Assembly (NCBI GenBank): GCA_037176905.1 | Contig: JBBBWG010029610.1 | Span: 1 to 52,205 of the forward strand | DNA: 52,205 bases | Reading direction: 5' to 3' | From: Azolla pinnata | Taxonomy: Eukaryota; Streptophyta; Polypodiopsida; Salviniales; Salviniaceae | Shown: positions 1 through 12,235 of the stretch, in pieces | Position numbering within the stretch: position 1 is the stretch's first letter | Layout: each line of letters begins with the position of its first letter | Notes under the pieces: model-generated | What the model was told of the DNA's origin: nothing | Seen by the model: the letters and a program-made list of their open reading frames with translations, nothing else | The model's database searches: none | Made by a program: the position numbers and the translations under genes

Positions 1-126
<126 letters not shown>

Positions 127-2489
127 TGCTGCTGCCTAAAGCTATCTTGTATTCGCCCCGCTCCGATCCATCTTCAATTTACGATTCCATGTTGTTGTGA
201 TTCCAAAATATACATACGGAAGATTTTATATCGTCGCTACTTCGATCTGATCAGCTCCCATCTTGTGATTCTACACAATGTATGGAAGATATATTCCCAT
301 CTTGTGATTCGACACAATGTATGGAAGATATATTGTATAAGCTACTTCGATTGGAGCTCCGATATTTCCATCTTGTGATTCTACATATAGAAGAATATAT
401 TCCGATATTTCCACCTTGCGATTCTATGCATATGGAAGGCTATATATATTAGCTCATGAAGCTCAGGCTCTTGCAGCAGCTAGATCTAGCGCTTCTTTCT
501 TTTGTATTATACACAATCGAGCTCGGCGATTCATCTATCACAGCACCACAGATTCTGTATGACATTCTTTGTATGTATGCATGGCATATACTGCATGACC
601 AGGATCATCAGCTTAAATTGGAGTTTGTAACCGTTGTTGTTGCCACAATAAGATTCTGTTGTTTTTCTCTTAACATGTACTACAAAAATTTAATCACCCA
701 GTAATAAGATTTCTTCTGCCATTTAATTAATATGGCTTCTCAAGCTCTGGCTCGTGCAAAGTGCATACATCTATCCATATTTGCAGGTTTTCTTCTCATT
801 TGCATAGTACTCAGAACTCGACCCTGGTCATGGTGTTTCATATGCCACATTCAACGGAATATTCCACTCCATACATAGGCTGTTCCATTCTAGGGAAAAA
901 CAAAATGTTCCAAGGGATTATACAGGGCCACGGGATCAAGTAGATTCAATGATTTGGTATCTTTTCCACAGGATTCATCCATCAGCATTAGATTTACATT
1001 CTCGGTAACTGTGGATTCCATGCTTGCCAATGTATCGCATCAAATTGAAATACATCCGAGAGAGAATATATGCACATGGATTGTAGCACTTTTGCAGTTA
1101 GGGACTGTCAATTGTCAGTCACACCGTGGATCCTCATCTTAATGTCGATCCAAAACAGAACTTCGAAATACGTAACGATTTGCTGACCAATTCAGCCCCA
1201 CGACACGTTGTGCATACATCTACAGGATTCTGCATCCATTCTGCAAATTTCTCATGCCAAAAAGGCCGATGGAACGGTCAATCAGCGGACATGCTCCACA
1301 GAATGGGCTCCATTCGGTTACAATATACAGTTGAATATCGTTTGCAAACCTGTAAAGAGCTCTCATAAAACACGGGATTCGATTTTGCATCGACCAGTAG
1401 CTGTCAACTACACCTGCATATTCCTTCATCAGCAAGGCGAGCATTGGTTGACTTAGTTTGGAATCCTTATCACATTAAATCTGCTATAAATCTGTGGATT
1501 TTCTTATCACGTTTGATCTATTGAAACAAAGCACAGATGCTCCTCAAAAATACACCCTGGCCACTGCTCCTATGGCTGCCTTGCTCACAATTGGAGCTCC
1601 GGACTTTATCTCACTGAGGACCAAATCATATCCTCGAGGTGGCAAAAGAAGTCAATCACTTGTTTATCTATACCAGCGATTTGCCCACCATAATCAAATG
1701 ATCATATTTCTCAACCATTTGAGGAGGTCCAACGCACATCCTTCAAATGATAAAAAAAAGGTCAAACATTTGTTTGTCTATACCAACATCGATTGCGATC
1801 AATCCCCGCAATTACCAAACAATTATATTTTTTGAACCATTCAAACATTGACTTTTGTACTGAAATTTGGACAATTATATGTCAAACAAAAGTCAAATGC
1901 CGTTTGTCTCATATGCATGAATACGAAATATTTCGCAACACGGTTTATCTTCATCCTACGTAGGATGTGACCAAATCCAAGATATATGCATATGAATGTC
2001 AATGGATCCATATTTCCTGATATGTCTCAAACGGCAGTCAGTAGGTATCCCCACAAGGCAGGCAAGCGGCTGAAATTATCTCACGATACAGAAAATGCTG
2101 CTTGAAATTTGTTCACTGCATGTCGCACCTCTCGCGAGCCCACAGAACTATGAACATCGTGAAGCCTTTGGAAAGAACTGCCAAATTGAGACCTACATCT
2201 AATGTCCCATAGTTCCACAAAATGGGCCCGTGAAATTATGTCAGCCATGCATCAATCAGATTAAGTCTGACACAAATTTGGTTTTCCAATCATATATTCG
2301 AAAGATTGCCTGAGGCCACCACTCTGTTCAAAATGAAGTATCAGATAATTGCGCGCAGGAGAGTCCCCCACCGCCAAATAAAAGAGCCCACTGCATGCTT
2401 TAAGCATTTAACCATAGAACTCAGAGGGGTTGTACATGGAAGTGACTACTTCTCACCAAGATATGCTTCAAATTCTAGGAGCTGCTGGT
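127..2489. other. Spacer between peroxidase and PPR genes
   Basis: I see no supported gene here. The first few hundred bases should include the peroxidase 3' UTR. Short open frames occur on both strands but show no recognisable domain and no splice continuity. A 39-bp degenerate repeat lies at the left (see 185-450). Around 1640-1830 two related segments repeat the phrase 'TGTTTATCTATACCA' / 'TGTTTGTCTATACCA', which suggests old local duplication. Confidence 0.5.
185..450. repeat. 39-bp degenerate tandem repeat
   Basis: Two nearly identical 39-bp units are adjacent at 257-295 and 296-334, each beginning CCCATCTTGTGATTC and ending GGAAGATATATT; one mismatch is visible. More diverged units lie on either side (about 185-230, 366-405 and 408-450). 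They sit just downstream of the peroxidase stop, so they would fall in or near its 3' UTR. Confidence 0.8.
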
Positions 2490-2632
2490 CTTTTGCCCAC
2501 CACTGCGCATACCTTTTGTCTCAACAGCGAGCATATTTTTGAAAATGGTGAATATCATGTGCATCCCCCCACCCTAAATCCCAGCACCCCTATCTTGGAG
2601 ATCAGTTTCACCTCGCTGTGACAATCACAGTC
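2490..2632 (-). pseudogene. Decayed copy of the PPR DYW-domain tail
   Basis: Read on the minus strand, this segment aligns base for base with the last part of the neighbouring PPR-DYW gene (about 2680-2824), offset by roughly 190 bp. Shared blocks include GATTGTCACAG, a CAAGATAG/GAAGATAG block and ATATTCACCATTTT. The residues CHSEVKLISKI can still be read where the intact gene has CHSAVKMISKI. After that the frame is broken by indels and stops. The similarity continues past the stop codon of the source (GTGGTGGGCAAAAG against GTGGTTGGGAAAAG), so the duplication included some 3' UTR. Only the DYW tail is present. Confidence 0.7.
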
Positions 2633-2692
2633 GAGAGTGAACACTGTTCATTAAGATGGTTCAAAATCGTATCGCCGATCTTTTCCCAACCA

Positions 2693-5235
2693 CTACACAT
2701 AATAGTCATCCCTACAGCAGCATATTCCATCTTTGAAATGGTGAATACGGTATGCATCCACGATTACAATCTCCCGTACCTCTATCTTCGATATCATTTT
2801 TACCGCACTATGACAATCTGTACATACTCTGAGGTTTTTTGCAACACGGATGGTCGTGCCTTGAGGGGTGCTAATAAGGCCAAAAGCTATTGCCAGCTTC
2901 TCACAATGCCCACACAGGTCCTCTTCTTTCTCATCAATGATTAACGGCATATGATTAGATTCCACAGTGTTTCTCACGGACTCCATCCCAGCTGAGACAT
3001 TATAAGACTCGAAATTTCTCATCTGCGAATTCAACGCCCGTAACTTTGCATAAATTTCATCTGATTGTGGATGCTTTGTGTCGTCTACAATGAATTTGTG
3101 GACATGATTGTTGATCTCTATAAATGCTTTTGCTGGTTTCTTCCACAAATTAGCACACTGCCTCAGCTCTTCCAACTCCTCAACATCCTTCCAAAGGCCA
3201 GCATTGGCATAGATGCTTGACATAAGAACGTATGCAAGAGTATGTTGCCTTTCTAGAGCCACAACCCTATCGAAACACCGTCTCCCTTGGTGAACAGCCT
3301 GCATATCCAACCTGCAGGAATCGAGCAAAGACACCCACCCCACATAATCTGCAGGAAACGGAAGTGTTTCAAGGAGATCTTCTGCCTCCTTCAAGTGACC
3401 TGCTCGGCCAAGAAGATCTGCAACGGCATTGTAATGCTCCACTGTTGGAGAAACACCATCAAGCGTTGCCATATCTTTGAAGTGTTGGCAGCCTTTCTCC
3501 ATGAGGCCTGCATGACCACAAGCAGATAGAAGAGAGAGATATGTTATGCCATTGGGCATCACCCTCATTTCTCGCATGTTACGGAAAACCGAAAGTGCAT
3601 GCTCATAGTCGCTATGCTTTGCGTAGCCTGCAATCAGTACACTCCATGAGACCACATCATGCTTGGGCATTCGATTGAACACCACGAGTGCATCAGCAAG
3701 GCTACCACATTTGGCATACATGTCCATAAGCGTGTTTCCAAGGAATACATCCAGCTGCAATCCCCTCCTGATGATGTGCGAATGGATGTGTTTACCCTGG
3801 TCCAAGGCAGCGATGCTGGAACACGCTTTCAAAAGACAGAGGTACGTAACCTCATTCGGCTTGACGCCTTCCATTTCCATCTCTCGGAAGAGTAGAAGGG
3901 CATCTTGACAATCTCCGTGTTCGACATATCCTAAGATCAGAGCGCTCCATGACACCACATTCCGTCTCGATAGGTTATTGAACACGAGATAAGCTTCATG
4001 AAGACGGCCGCATTTAGCATACATGTTGATAAGTGCACTGCTTACAAAAGTATCGACATTCAACCCTTTCTCTATCGAGCATACATGAACCTCCATCCCA
4101 ACACCTAAGGTCGCAATCATCGAGCAAGCTTTCAAGACAGTCACAAGTACATGGCCATCGGGGTCCACATCGATTCTCTTCATCTGGTGGAACATGTCGA
4201 TTGCTCTCTCGCTGTCACCTAGTTCCACATGAGCTTCTATAAGAGCAGTCCAGGAGTACACATTTCTTATGCATAGTTTGGAGAACACTTGGATCGAATC
4301 TTGCAAGCAACCACACAAAGCAAACATGTGGACTAGGGAGCTTCCAAGGTATACACTTGTGTCAAGTCCAATTCCAACAATCAAGTGATGCAAATGTCTT
4401 CCTGCACGCAGGTCCCTTTCTTGAGTGCACTTCTTCAGAAGATCTGAAACCAGGATGATCGGAACCAGAGCCAGCAGAGCTCCATCATCCTTCTCTAATA
4501 TGGTGTCCAAAAGCCTTAAGCTATCAGTAGCCACGTCTACTTCATCGAGCATTAGACCCCTGAAAACAAAAAGAAACACAAGAGAATCCATCACAATTCC
4601 CCATCTGGATCCGGAACATACGACAGGAATGTGCTTATGACCCAAAAGTTGAATCACCTAGGAGCCACATCGTTGAAGCCCAGGTTGTCGGATTCAAAAG
4701 CTTGTTGGTTATATGTGGTTCTTGATGTAGCATTTGCCTGCAAGGATTTGCAGCGTCCTCAGGCGCAGTTCCAGAATCAAACCGAACCAAACCAAACCAA
4801 ACCATTGATGGGCAGAAAGATTTGGCATTTAGAAGGTGAGTTGGGGCATACCTTGATGTCGGATTCAGAAGCTTGTTGGTTATATGTGGTTCTTGATGTA
4901 GCATTTGCCTGCAAGGATTTGCAGCGTCCTCAGGCGCAGTTCCAGAATCAAACCAAACCAAACCAAACCAAACAAAACCAAACCAAACCATTGATGGGCA
5001 GAAAGATTCTGCATTTAGAAGGTGAGTTGGGGCATACCTTGATGTGGATGATGGGCACATGGGCAGGAGGACAATACTGGTGCCCTGGTCGTGTTTCTTC
5101 TTCATCTTCATCTACATCAAGCACTCGGGGATGCAGCAGAGCTGGAGATGGAGATCTGATGACAGCAGCAGCCGGAAGAGGAGAAGTGTTGCAGCAAGGA
5201 TAGAATGGTGATGAAAGTGCTTGATGCAGAGCCAT
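2693..5235 (-). CDS. PPR-DYW organelle RNA-editing factor, four exons, 733 aa
   Basis: Spliced model: exon 1 5235-5038, exon 2 4908-4852, exon 3 4737-4658, exon 4 4559-2693. Phases close exactly (0, 0, 2). The start at 5235 has a strong context (AAGCCATGGCT). Residues 1-66 are Ser/Pro/Ala-rich like an organelle transit peptide. About 150-535 are PLS-type pentatricopeptide repeats (signatures NMYAKCGRLHEA, DVVSWSVLIAGY). Next come the E domains (EHYNAVADLLGRAGHLKEAE) and a DYW cytidine-deaminase domain with the zinc-ligand pattern HCEK (about 663) and CTDC (about 691-694). DYW proteins bind organelle transcripts and convert C to U. Odd points: exons 2 and 3 are tandem duplicates, and the protein ends DYY-V, not DYW. 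Intron 3 (4560-4657) has no stop in this frame, so a single-exon reading from inside it is possible but would lack a transit peptide. The RNA target cannot be told. Confidence 0.9.
4681..5045. repeat. 170-bp tandem duplication carrying a splice acceptor, exon and donor
   Basis: Two copies begin at about 4691 (GGATTCAAAAGCTTG) and 4861 (GGATTCAGAAGCTTG) and are nearly identical apart from about 15 extra bases of AAACC repeats in the right copy. Read on the minus strand, each unit contains the acceptor CCTTGCAG|GCAAATG and the start of a small exon. The donor ATCAAG|GTATGC closes exon 1 and exon 2. The copies therefore generated PPR exons 2 and 3 and introns 1 and 2 (129 and 114 bp). Confidence 0.9.
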
Positions 5236-5340
5236 GGCTTGGAGAACATCTCTGTTGTTGCTTGGGACAAAACCCAAAGAAGAAGAAGAAGAAGGGCATG
5301 TCCTGAAGAGACCTGATCCTTTCCTTTTTGTGACCCAAAA

Positions 5341-5745
5341 CACAAAAGAAAAATTTTGCCTCACAAATGTTTGAAATTGGTACAAAAAAACCACTTTGCC
5401 TTTTGCAAAATATGGATTTTGCCTCACAAATGTTTGAAATAGCTGCAAAAAAAAATAACACTTTGCCTTTTGCAAAATATGGATTTTGCCTCACAAATGT
5501 TTCAAATAGCTGCAAAAAAAACCACTTTGCCTTTTGCAAAATATGGATTTTGCCTCACAAATGTTTCAAATAGCTGCAAAATAACACTTTACCCTTTGCA
5601 AAATATGGATTTTGCCTCACATATGTTTGAAATAGCTGCAAAAAAAAAGACACTTTGCCTTTTGCAAAATATGGATTTTGCCTCACAAATGTTTGAAATA
5701 GCTGAAAAAAACACTTTGCCTTTTGCAAAAATATGCACCAAAATT
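5341..5745. repeat. About 64-bp minisatellite, six copies
   Basis: The phrase TTTTGCCTCACAAATGTTT recurs with starts of TCACAAATGT (or a one-base variant) at 5361, 5424, 5491, 5555, 5617 and 5683, a spacing of 62-67 bp. Each unit also carries CTTTGCCTTTTGCAAAATATGG and an A-run of variable length, which explains the spacing changes. The array starts about 105 bp upstream of the PPR start codon, so it lies in that gene's promoter or 5' UTR. Long open frames across it follow from the repeat and are not genes. Confidence 0.95.
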
Positions 5746-5930
5746 TTTAGAGTCTCTCAATAGAAACTCTTCATCAAAATGGGGTCACTCCACACCTGCT
5801 AATTATCACAAACTATCTGCGGCTCGCGTCACAGAAGAGATCGGGGGAAACAAAACGAACAGAAGAAAGATACATTGACATCTTCTAAGACCACAACAAT
5901 TGGCCCGTGAGACAAAAGATACAACAGTGG

Positions 5931-6162
5931 GATGTGCACCCCAAATCATCCATATTGCAAAAACTGAAGAGAAGTTGTTGCTATGTCGATCCGACTTGCA
6001 AGCGTCTTTGATCTGAAATCTATAGAATCGACGTAAAAAGATCTCGATGTGCACCCCGATCATCCAAAGCACAGGAAAAATGAAGGGAAGCTGCTGCTGT
6101 GCCGATCCGACTTGCAAGTGTCTTTGATCGGAAATCTACAGAGTCGACGAAAAAAGATCTCT
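5931..6162. repeat. 115-bp imperfect direct repeat, two copies
   Basis: Copies lie at 5931-6045 and 6046-6162. Both start GATGTGCACCCC, contain CGATCCGACTTGCAAG about two-thirds through, and end AAAAAGATCTC. Divergence is perhaps 15 percent by eye. No coding potential is apparent. Confidence 0.85.
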
Positions 6163-7741
6163 AACCGACGGGTGGTAAACAAAGTTGTGGTGGATTAAAC
6201 AAGAGAATAAATCGGCTCTAGCACTCGAAGGGGCCAAAGCGTACCCCACCACAAACCTAACTTGTCTAATCACTCACTCGATAGATCGTTTACTTCCCAA
6301 TCGCTTGAACCATTCCTTAATGTGGAGGATCTGACCAAACATCGGTGTTTTGCTGTTATGAGTCTTTTGCGCCTCCTGCATCTTACAATGTTCCAAGAAA
6401 TGTTTTGGCAATTTGTGATTTGATGACATATTCGCGAAATATTGCAAAGGCGTACCTGTATAGCATTCGCTAATAACTCGATCGGTCGAGCTCCTGACTT
6501 AATATAACAAGAATATTAGGGTAGGATGTGAATGAGTTTTGTTTCTTTTCTGAGAAAGATATACAGGATTGTGAAGGCCATGGAAGGACATAGTTGCATC
6601 TTAATTTGATGATCAACTAAGAAACTGGTGGCAAATGTAGCCATTCAGGGGGATCATAAGCTCATCATACAACCCCATTAACGTTATAACAATAAGTCTG
6701 AGAAAATTTCCAATAACAGGATGTGAGTGATTGAACTCCTAAATGTTTGTTTAAGAATGTTTTTTGAAATCTCTCTAGACCACTCCATGCACTAATTGAG
6801 ATTATGCCACCCCGTATAACAATGCTTAACGACATCGATTTCGCTTCCCATCCTCTTGCTTGCCCATCACAACACTTTCTTTTGGCGAGGATCAATACTA
6901 GTGCAAGATCACGTGATAGATTTCCAAGATGATTAATCTTTACTTATCACGGTCAAACCGATAATTATCTGATTAACGTACTATGATCAGATTGGTAAAT
7001 ATTTTGGTGATTGTATACCTGCAAATTACTTGCTTGATTAAGTTTCTTTTTTTTCTTCCAAAAACAACTGTAAATGATTATGTCCTCAGTTATTAAATGA
7101 TCAAGAAAACCGTACATGTTAGATTACATGCCTTTTAAAAATATTGGACATATTTTTTTGGCATTCATTTTGGGCGCTAAAATGATCCTCTCGAGGAATT
7201 TTTAAAGAGAATATTGCGCAATATTACATGTTTTTCGCGCTAAGAGAAAGCCTCGATTAACGAGACCAAGAGTACAACTTAGAATCTAACAAGCGGCCCA
7301 TCACAACATCAGTGGAGAAAATGTAATCAAGCAATCTAATAAGGTTAATTGGGGATCGAGCGAGCTTCTTAATCACTTAATAATTAGATTTGGCTGAACA
7401 ATGTAGCGGTCAGTCGCTTTAATGCTCATTCACAATATTTGGATCGAAAACATAATTCAGGACATATCAAAATCAATTATTGGTCTTTAATTAGGATCAT
7501 GAGTGAGTCCTTTTAATGGTTTTGTGATCAGTGGGGGAGTCCCAAATTAGGCCCATAAGTTGCATAAGTGATCGATCATGACACACACAAAAAACATTAC
7601 AACAATCCCATGATGTATAAGAAACTGCAAAGAAGAAGAAGAAGAAGAATCGGCCATTGAGCCAGAAGGTTATGTCAGAATCTTGTATGCGCTCATCTCG
7701 ATCAATCATCCAGTAATGAATCCGGATCAGACTATTGCAGA
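6163..7741. other. Spacer upstream of PPR and downstream of SWEET
   Basis: No gene is supported. The left part is ordinary AT-rich sequence. From about 6900 the composition changes to the GATC/TTAATT-rich style that continues through the SWEET locus. A short (GAA)n run lies at about 7632-7650. The bases just below 7742 would be the SWEET 3' UTR. Confidence 0.45.
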
Positions 7742-10700
7742 TCACACTTGATCAGTAGCACACTTTAGATTGGGATCGACAATGTTGGCGGTGTGAATAT
7801 CAATGTTATCGGTGATGATCTGGCTCGTGCATTCGATGGATATAATCGATGTCGGATCATTTGGATCATGAATTGGCAAAATATTGTGATCAATAGTACT
7901 GGCATTATGTTTCTGGTCAGTGCTCCAAGTCGCCGGATTTTCCTGCAGATCGATAACCTTGAGAGCAGTCCGTCGCCCGCCGTAGATCTTGTAGAATGCA
8001 TAGAGCGCGAGCTGCGATGCAGATAGGCTTGTGCCTATTGCATTCGGAATCTGTAGTGCAATATACATCAAAAGAATCCAACAATTTTATCAATAATATG
8101 TTGTTGATCAGTCTCTGATGATCAGCTGCTTATTAGAAATGAATCAATTGATATATATAACATGGTAGCTCATATAATTTATACATCGTCTGATTCGGGA
8201 CGATATTATTGCTGATTAATCAGAACACTCTTGATCTAATTCTAAATTTTGGTACAATTTGATGCAAGCATATATGGCCTTAAGTAATATGATATGGATT
8301 TATTTACCTAGCTCATGTGACCTAATTGTCTTTATTGGAAGGTTGAGAGTTACTAGGGATCATGCCATGTTATATGCCATGAGTAGTTTGCTAATTCCCC
8401 AATTTAATCTATGCATGATATGTTCCTTATCATTTCTAATTATGAAACATTAAACATGCGAAATGTTGATATAATTATAAGCTGGTCGATCACAAGATCG
8501 ATCGGTTGATGTTAAGTTTACTCAATTTTCATTGTATTGTAATTGTCGGCATCAATACTATGCATAAACTGCAATAATTCGTTGATCACGATGATCATTG
8601 GCAGTTAATTCGACGCCACATTGCCTCGGTTTGGCGTTAAATATGATCGAATTCGGTCTCCATTTTAATGGATGTGAGATTTTCATGGGAATCGAAAGAA
8701 CTCGTGATAAGTGTGTGATCCTTACGTGTTACCAAACAACAGTGAGACGTAAGAATCTCATGTGGGGCTCATGAGCTGTGTGATCTTCCCTTGATGTACC
8801 ACCAACGAATTACTCGAACATTGGCCTTTAACGATCAATTATATAATCGTACGGCAAGAAAAGGGTCCTCAAAACTTTATGTTTGATTCATGGATTGGAC
8901 AGTTATAGATGATGATCATCGGTTAGTTACTAATTAGATCATGATCGGTCGGTTAATATTATATGTATTCTAGCCGAAACACATTCATTTTTTATTAGAA
9001 ATGATTTAATCCGCGGCCATGTAATCTTACTTTTATTGTGAACATATGATTCATTTTCAGCTTTAGAAAACAAAATATTTGGGCCCTATCTTAATTTGGG
9101 GCCCTATTTAAATTAGTGTTTAATTAGATCTCACAATCGCAGCTGTTTATTTGATTAGTTTCAAATTGATTCCAATAGTTACTCTTATAGCTGTTATTAT
9201 TAGTTTATATGTCGATTAATCGATTTGACGCTAATCGATCAGGTTTCCACATCTTCTTCCTTTTCTTTCTGCTAATTATTATATAATTATTGACACTAGT
9301 GACACGCAGCGTGGACAGGATAATGATCTTGGCTCAAACAATGACGGATTATAATTTGGTTGCAAGATGATTAAGGTTTCAAAAAAAAAAAAGGATTGTG
9401 CATCATATTGAGTGCATGCACCTTCCTGATCAATGTTGAAAACAATGTGATCGATCAGGATCATCGGATCATCGGATCATACGTCTAAGCGATCGATAAA
9501 AAAATTTGAGATGATCATCGTGTAATTAATTTGTGAACATTAGAAAGATGTATGTGAACCAATATACTGATCAGCATATATATATAAAGATAATATATCT
9601 ATCATGTATATATGAAGCTAATTAAATATAGATGTATGTATGATAGATAATACAATTTTTTGTTATTAATCCTTACTGATGACACATGAGCTCAATGATT
9701 TAATCGACTCCTAAACCGGGCTCTAGCTGTACAAGATCATTGGTGCATCAAATTAGCTCAAATTATTACAAGCTTGTGACAGGAAATTTAAAAAGCTGTG
9801 CATTGATGCTGCATGATCATCAGGATGATCACCAGGTCGATCGATTTACCATAGAATATATGCTTCAATTAGCGAACAAAGTTGCACCGTTAAAATGGCT
9901 ACAAACATGGCTCTAGGTTAATTGATTTTTACACGGACAAGAACTATATTATAATCGAGACGGATCATATTAATTGTGATTGTGGTCATGAGATGATTGA
10001 ACTTATGTAGATTATAATTACCAATTGGAAGACGTCCTTGATGGATAAGGCGTAGGCGAGCCAAACAGCACCATTGAGGAACAAGCACATGGACAACGCG
10101 AACGGCATGTACTCCACACTTGACGTCCGGATCACCTTATGCTGCAACCAATATTTATACGATCAGATTACAATTATCGTACTATTAACAGTACACAAAA
10201 TATAGCATTTGATTCCGATCCGCGCCGCTATTATATATTGGACCACAAACGATCGATGATTCCAATTAGTAACATCCTACCGCATCGATTACGAGTAATC
10301 GCAATTATATGTGCAATATTATGCGCGTGTGTGTGGGTGGGTGCGCCGAACTAATTAGTAGTGTTCTCGATCATCGCTAATCGTATGATTATTCGCCAAT
10401 TAATCCACGATCAGGCTTGCCGAATGATGATGACCGCGTCGATGATGATCACTAGATAGATGCAGCAGATAATTTGGGGCTTATCATTAATTAATGTGCA
10501 TTCATGATTAATTAGAGTGCAACAGTCGATTGGATCCAATAATTACCCCATATTCAATCCATGATCATTGGCCTTAAAACGCCGCTGCTTGAGATGACTA
10601 GTTGCTACTTAACTATAAATACGCGCACGATCGGTCGCTGATTTATAACGATCCAAAATGGCGCGGAAGATTAATTAACCGGGAATTAGAGCTAGACGAT

Positions 10701-12196
10701 ATCGCCAGATGTTCATGAATCGCTAGAGAATTATCGACGGACGCAATAATTAATCAATCGCCTAAGCGCTGTTTGCAACGGTGTGTACTAGAGATGCAAT
10801 CAGATGAATCGTGCACGACTGGGGTTGAAGGTGAGTGCACTACATTATTCGTCGAATATGAGTCGGATCGACTGCATGAAGATCGTGACATCGAGGTGGC
10901 ATGGATTAATTAATAAATCAGCGCGTGCATCGATCGGAATGCGATTAATATAACTAACGATATGATTACGTACCATGATGATGAGCGGTGCGGCGCAGGA
11001 GAGGACGCCGGAGATGGTGCAGACGATGCCCACGATCTGGACAACGGGGGACGACGTGCTCCTGCGGTCCTCACGGTGATGAGCCGAGCGATCGAAACGC
11101 GCGACGATGACGACCATGGCACCAACTGCGGCGAGCACAAGCACGAGGATGCAGCCCGTGCGCATCTGGCAATCGTAAATATCGTAGATCATCAGGCCAG
11201 TGCGATTATAGCATTCTGCAGATCCGAATCTGCATCCGATTGCAGATAATTGCAGGGGGCCCGACGCGGCCACCTTGCTTGCAGAATCAGACATTGCTTC
11301 CAATATTACCGCGATCGTTCACATATTGCTCCATTGGTATGATATCATTTCCACTGATCTGGGTGCACTGGACATGCCTAATTTTATTTTTTATTTTTCC
11401 AGATGAATATCTTGTTTTTGATATTTCGTGAACTAGAAAATGACAATATAACAGTTTGCAAAGAAGGGAACCATTGAAATTTCGTAAGGTTCAGTGCCTT
11501 TAACGAACCATAAATGGAGCATCTACTGTAACAATAAACCAATTTGTACAAATATTCCCAGACCAGCCCACAATTCTTCCAAATAATTTAATTTGATTTG
11601 ATTTATTCATTTTACCGATAAACAATATGTACTTCGATTAGTGAACAAAAACCGCCACATTCATGGCGACATTAAACCATATTATGTATAACAGATAGCC
11701 AATTAAGGATTTTAGTTAGCACAATCGCGCAAATCAACATCTAGATGTATCATCGAGCATATCAAAGTTTCGGGCATGCATGATTCGCGTCAATTACATT
11801 GCACAACCGGCGGCACGGATCGAATACGATTCAGCGTACGCAGAAGTGCTAGCCGGCACAGATCATGATATTATTCAGGCACACCAGCTCGACATATAAT
11901 TAGTTGCACAAGCAGATCGGGCGGATCGGCTGATCAATATTCGAACAGGGTAAATCGATGCTCACAGGAATACTGTGATCTGCATTGCAAGGCATGACTA
12001 AACGCGGATCATCGAGCTGCACACCAGCTCGATACAGCGTCGATTAATCGGCATGCGCATGACTACACGACATGCTGCTAGAAGATCGGGCACAATTGTG
12101 TCAATATCGACGCTAGTCGATGCCAGCAACAGTATAGCACCGGCAGTATAATATACGGGCACTGACGCACGATATCGTCGCAAGCTAGCAACTGGA

Positions 12197-12235
<39 letters not shown>

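Noticed and set aside
4560..4657. A non-ATG extension of the PPR frame upstream of exon 4 (reading IQLLGHKH)
   Set aside because: It begins with GTG and is bounded by AG|GTGATT and TTTTCAG|G splice sites. Splicing it out joins exon 3 and exon 4 in phase and supplies a transit-like N-terminus.
4635..5203. Open frames on both strands through the AAACC/GGTTT repeats
   Set aside because: They come from the 170-bp tandem duplication. Only the spliced minus-strand reading links to the PPR protein.
5367..5763. Repetitive open frames over the 64-bp minisatellite
   Set aside because: The apparent peptide simply repeats the unit in shifting frames, with no domain.
10962..11303. Open frames antisense to, or extending beyond, SWEET exon 4
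   Set aside because: The antisense frame mirrors the GC-rich exon. The sense extension runs into introns past clear acceptor and donor sites.
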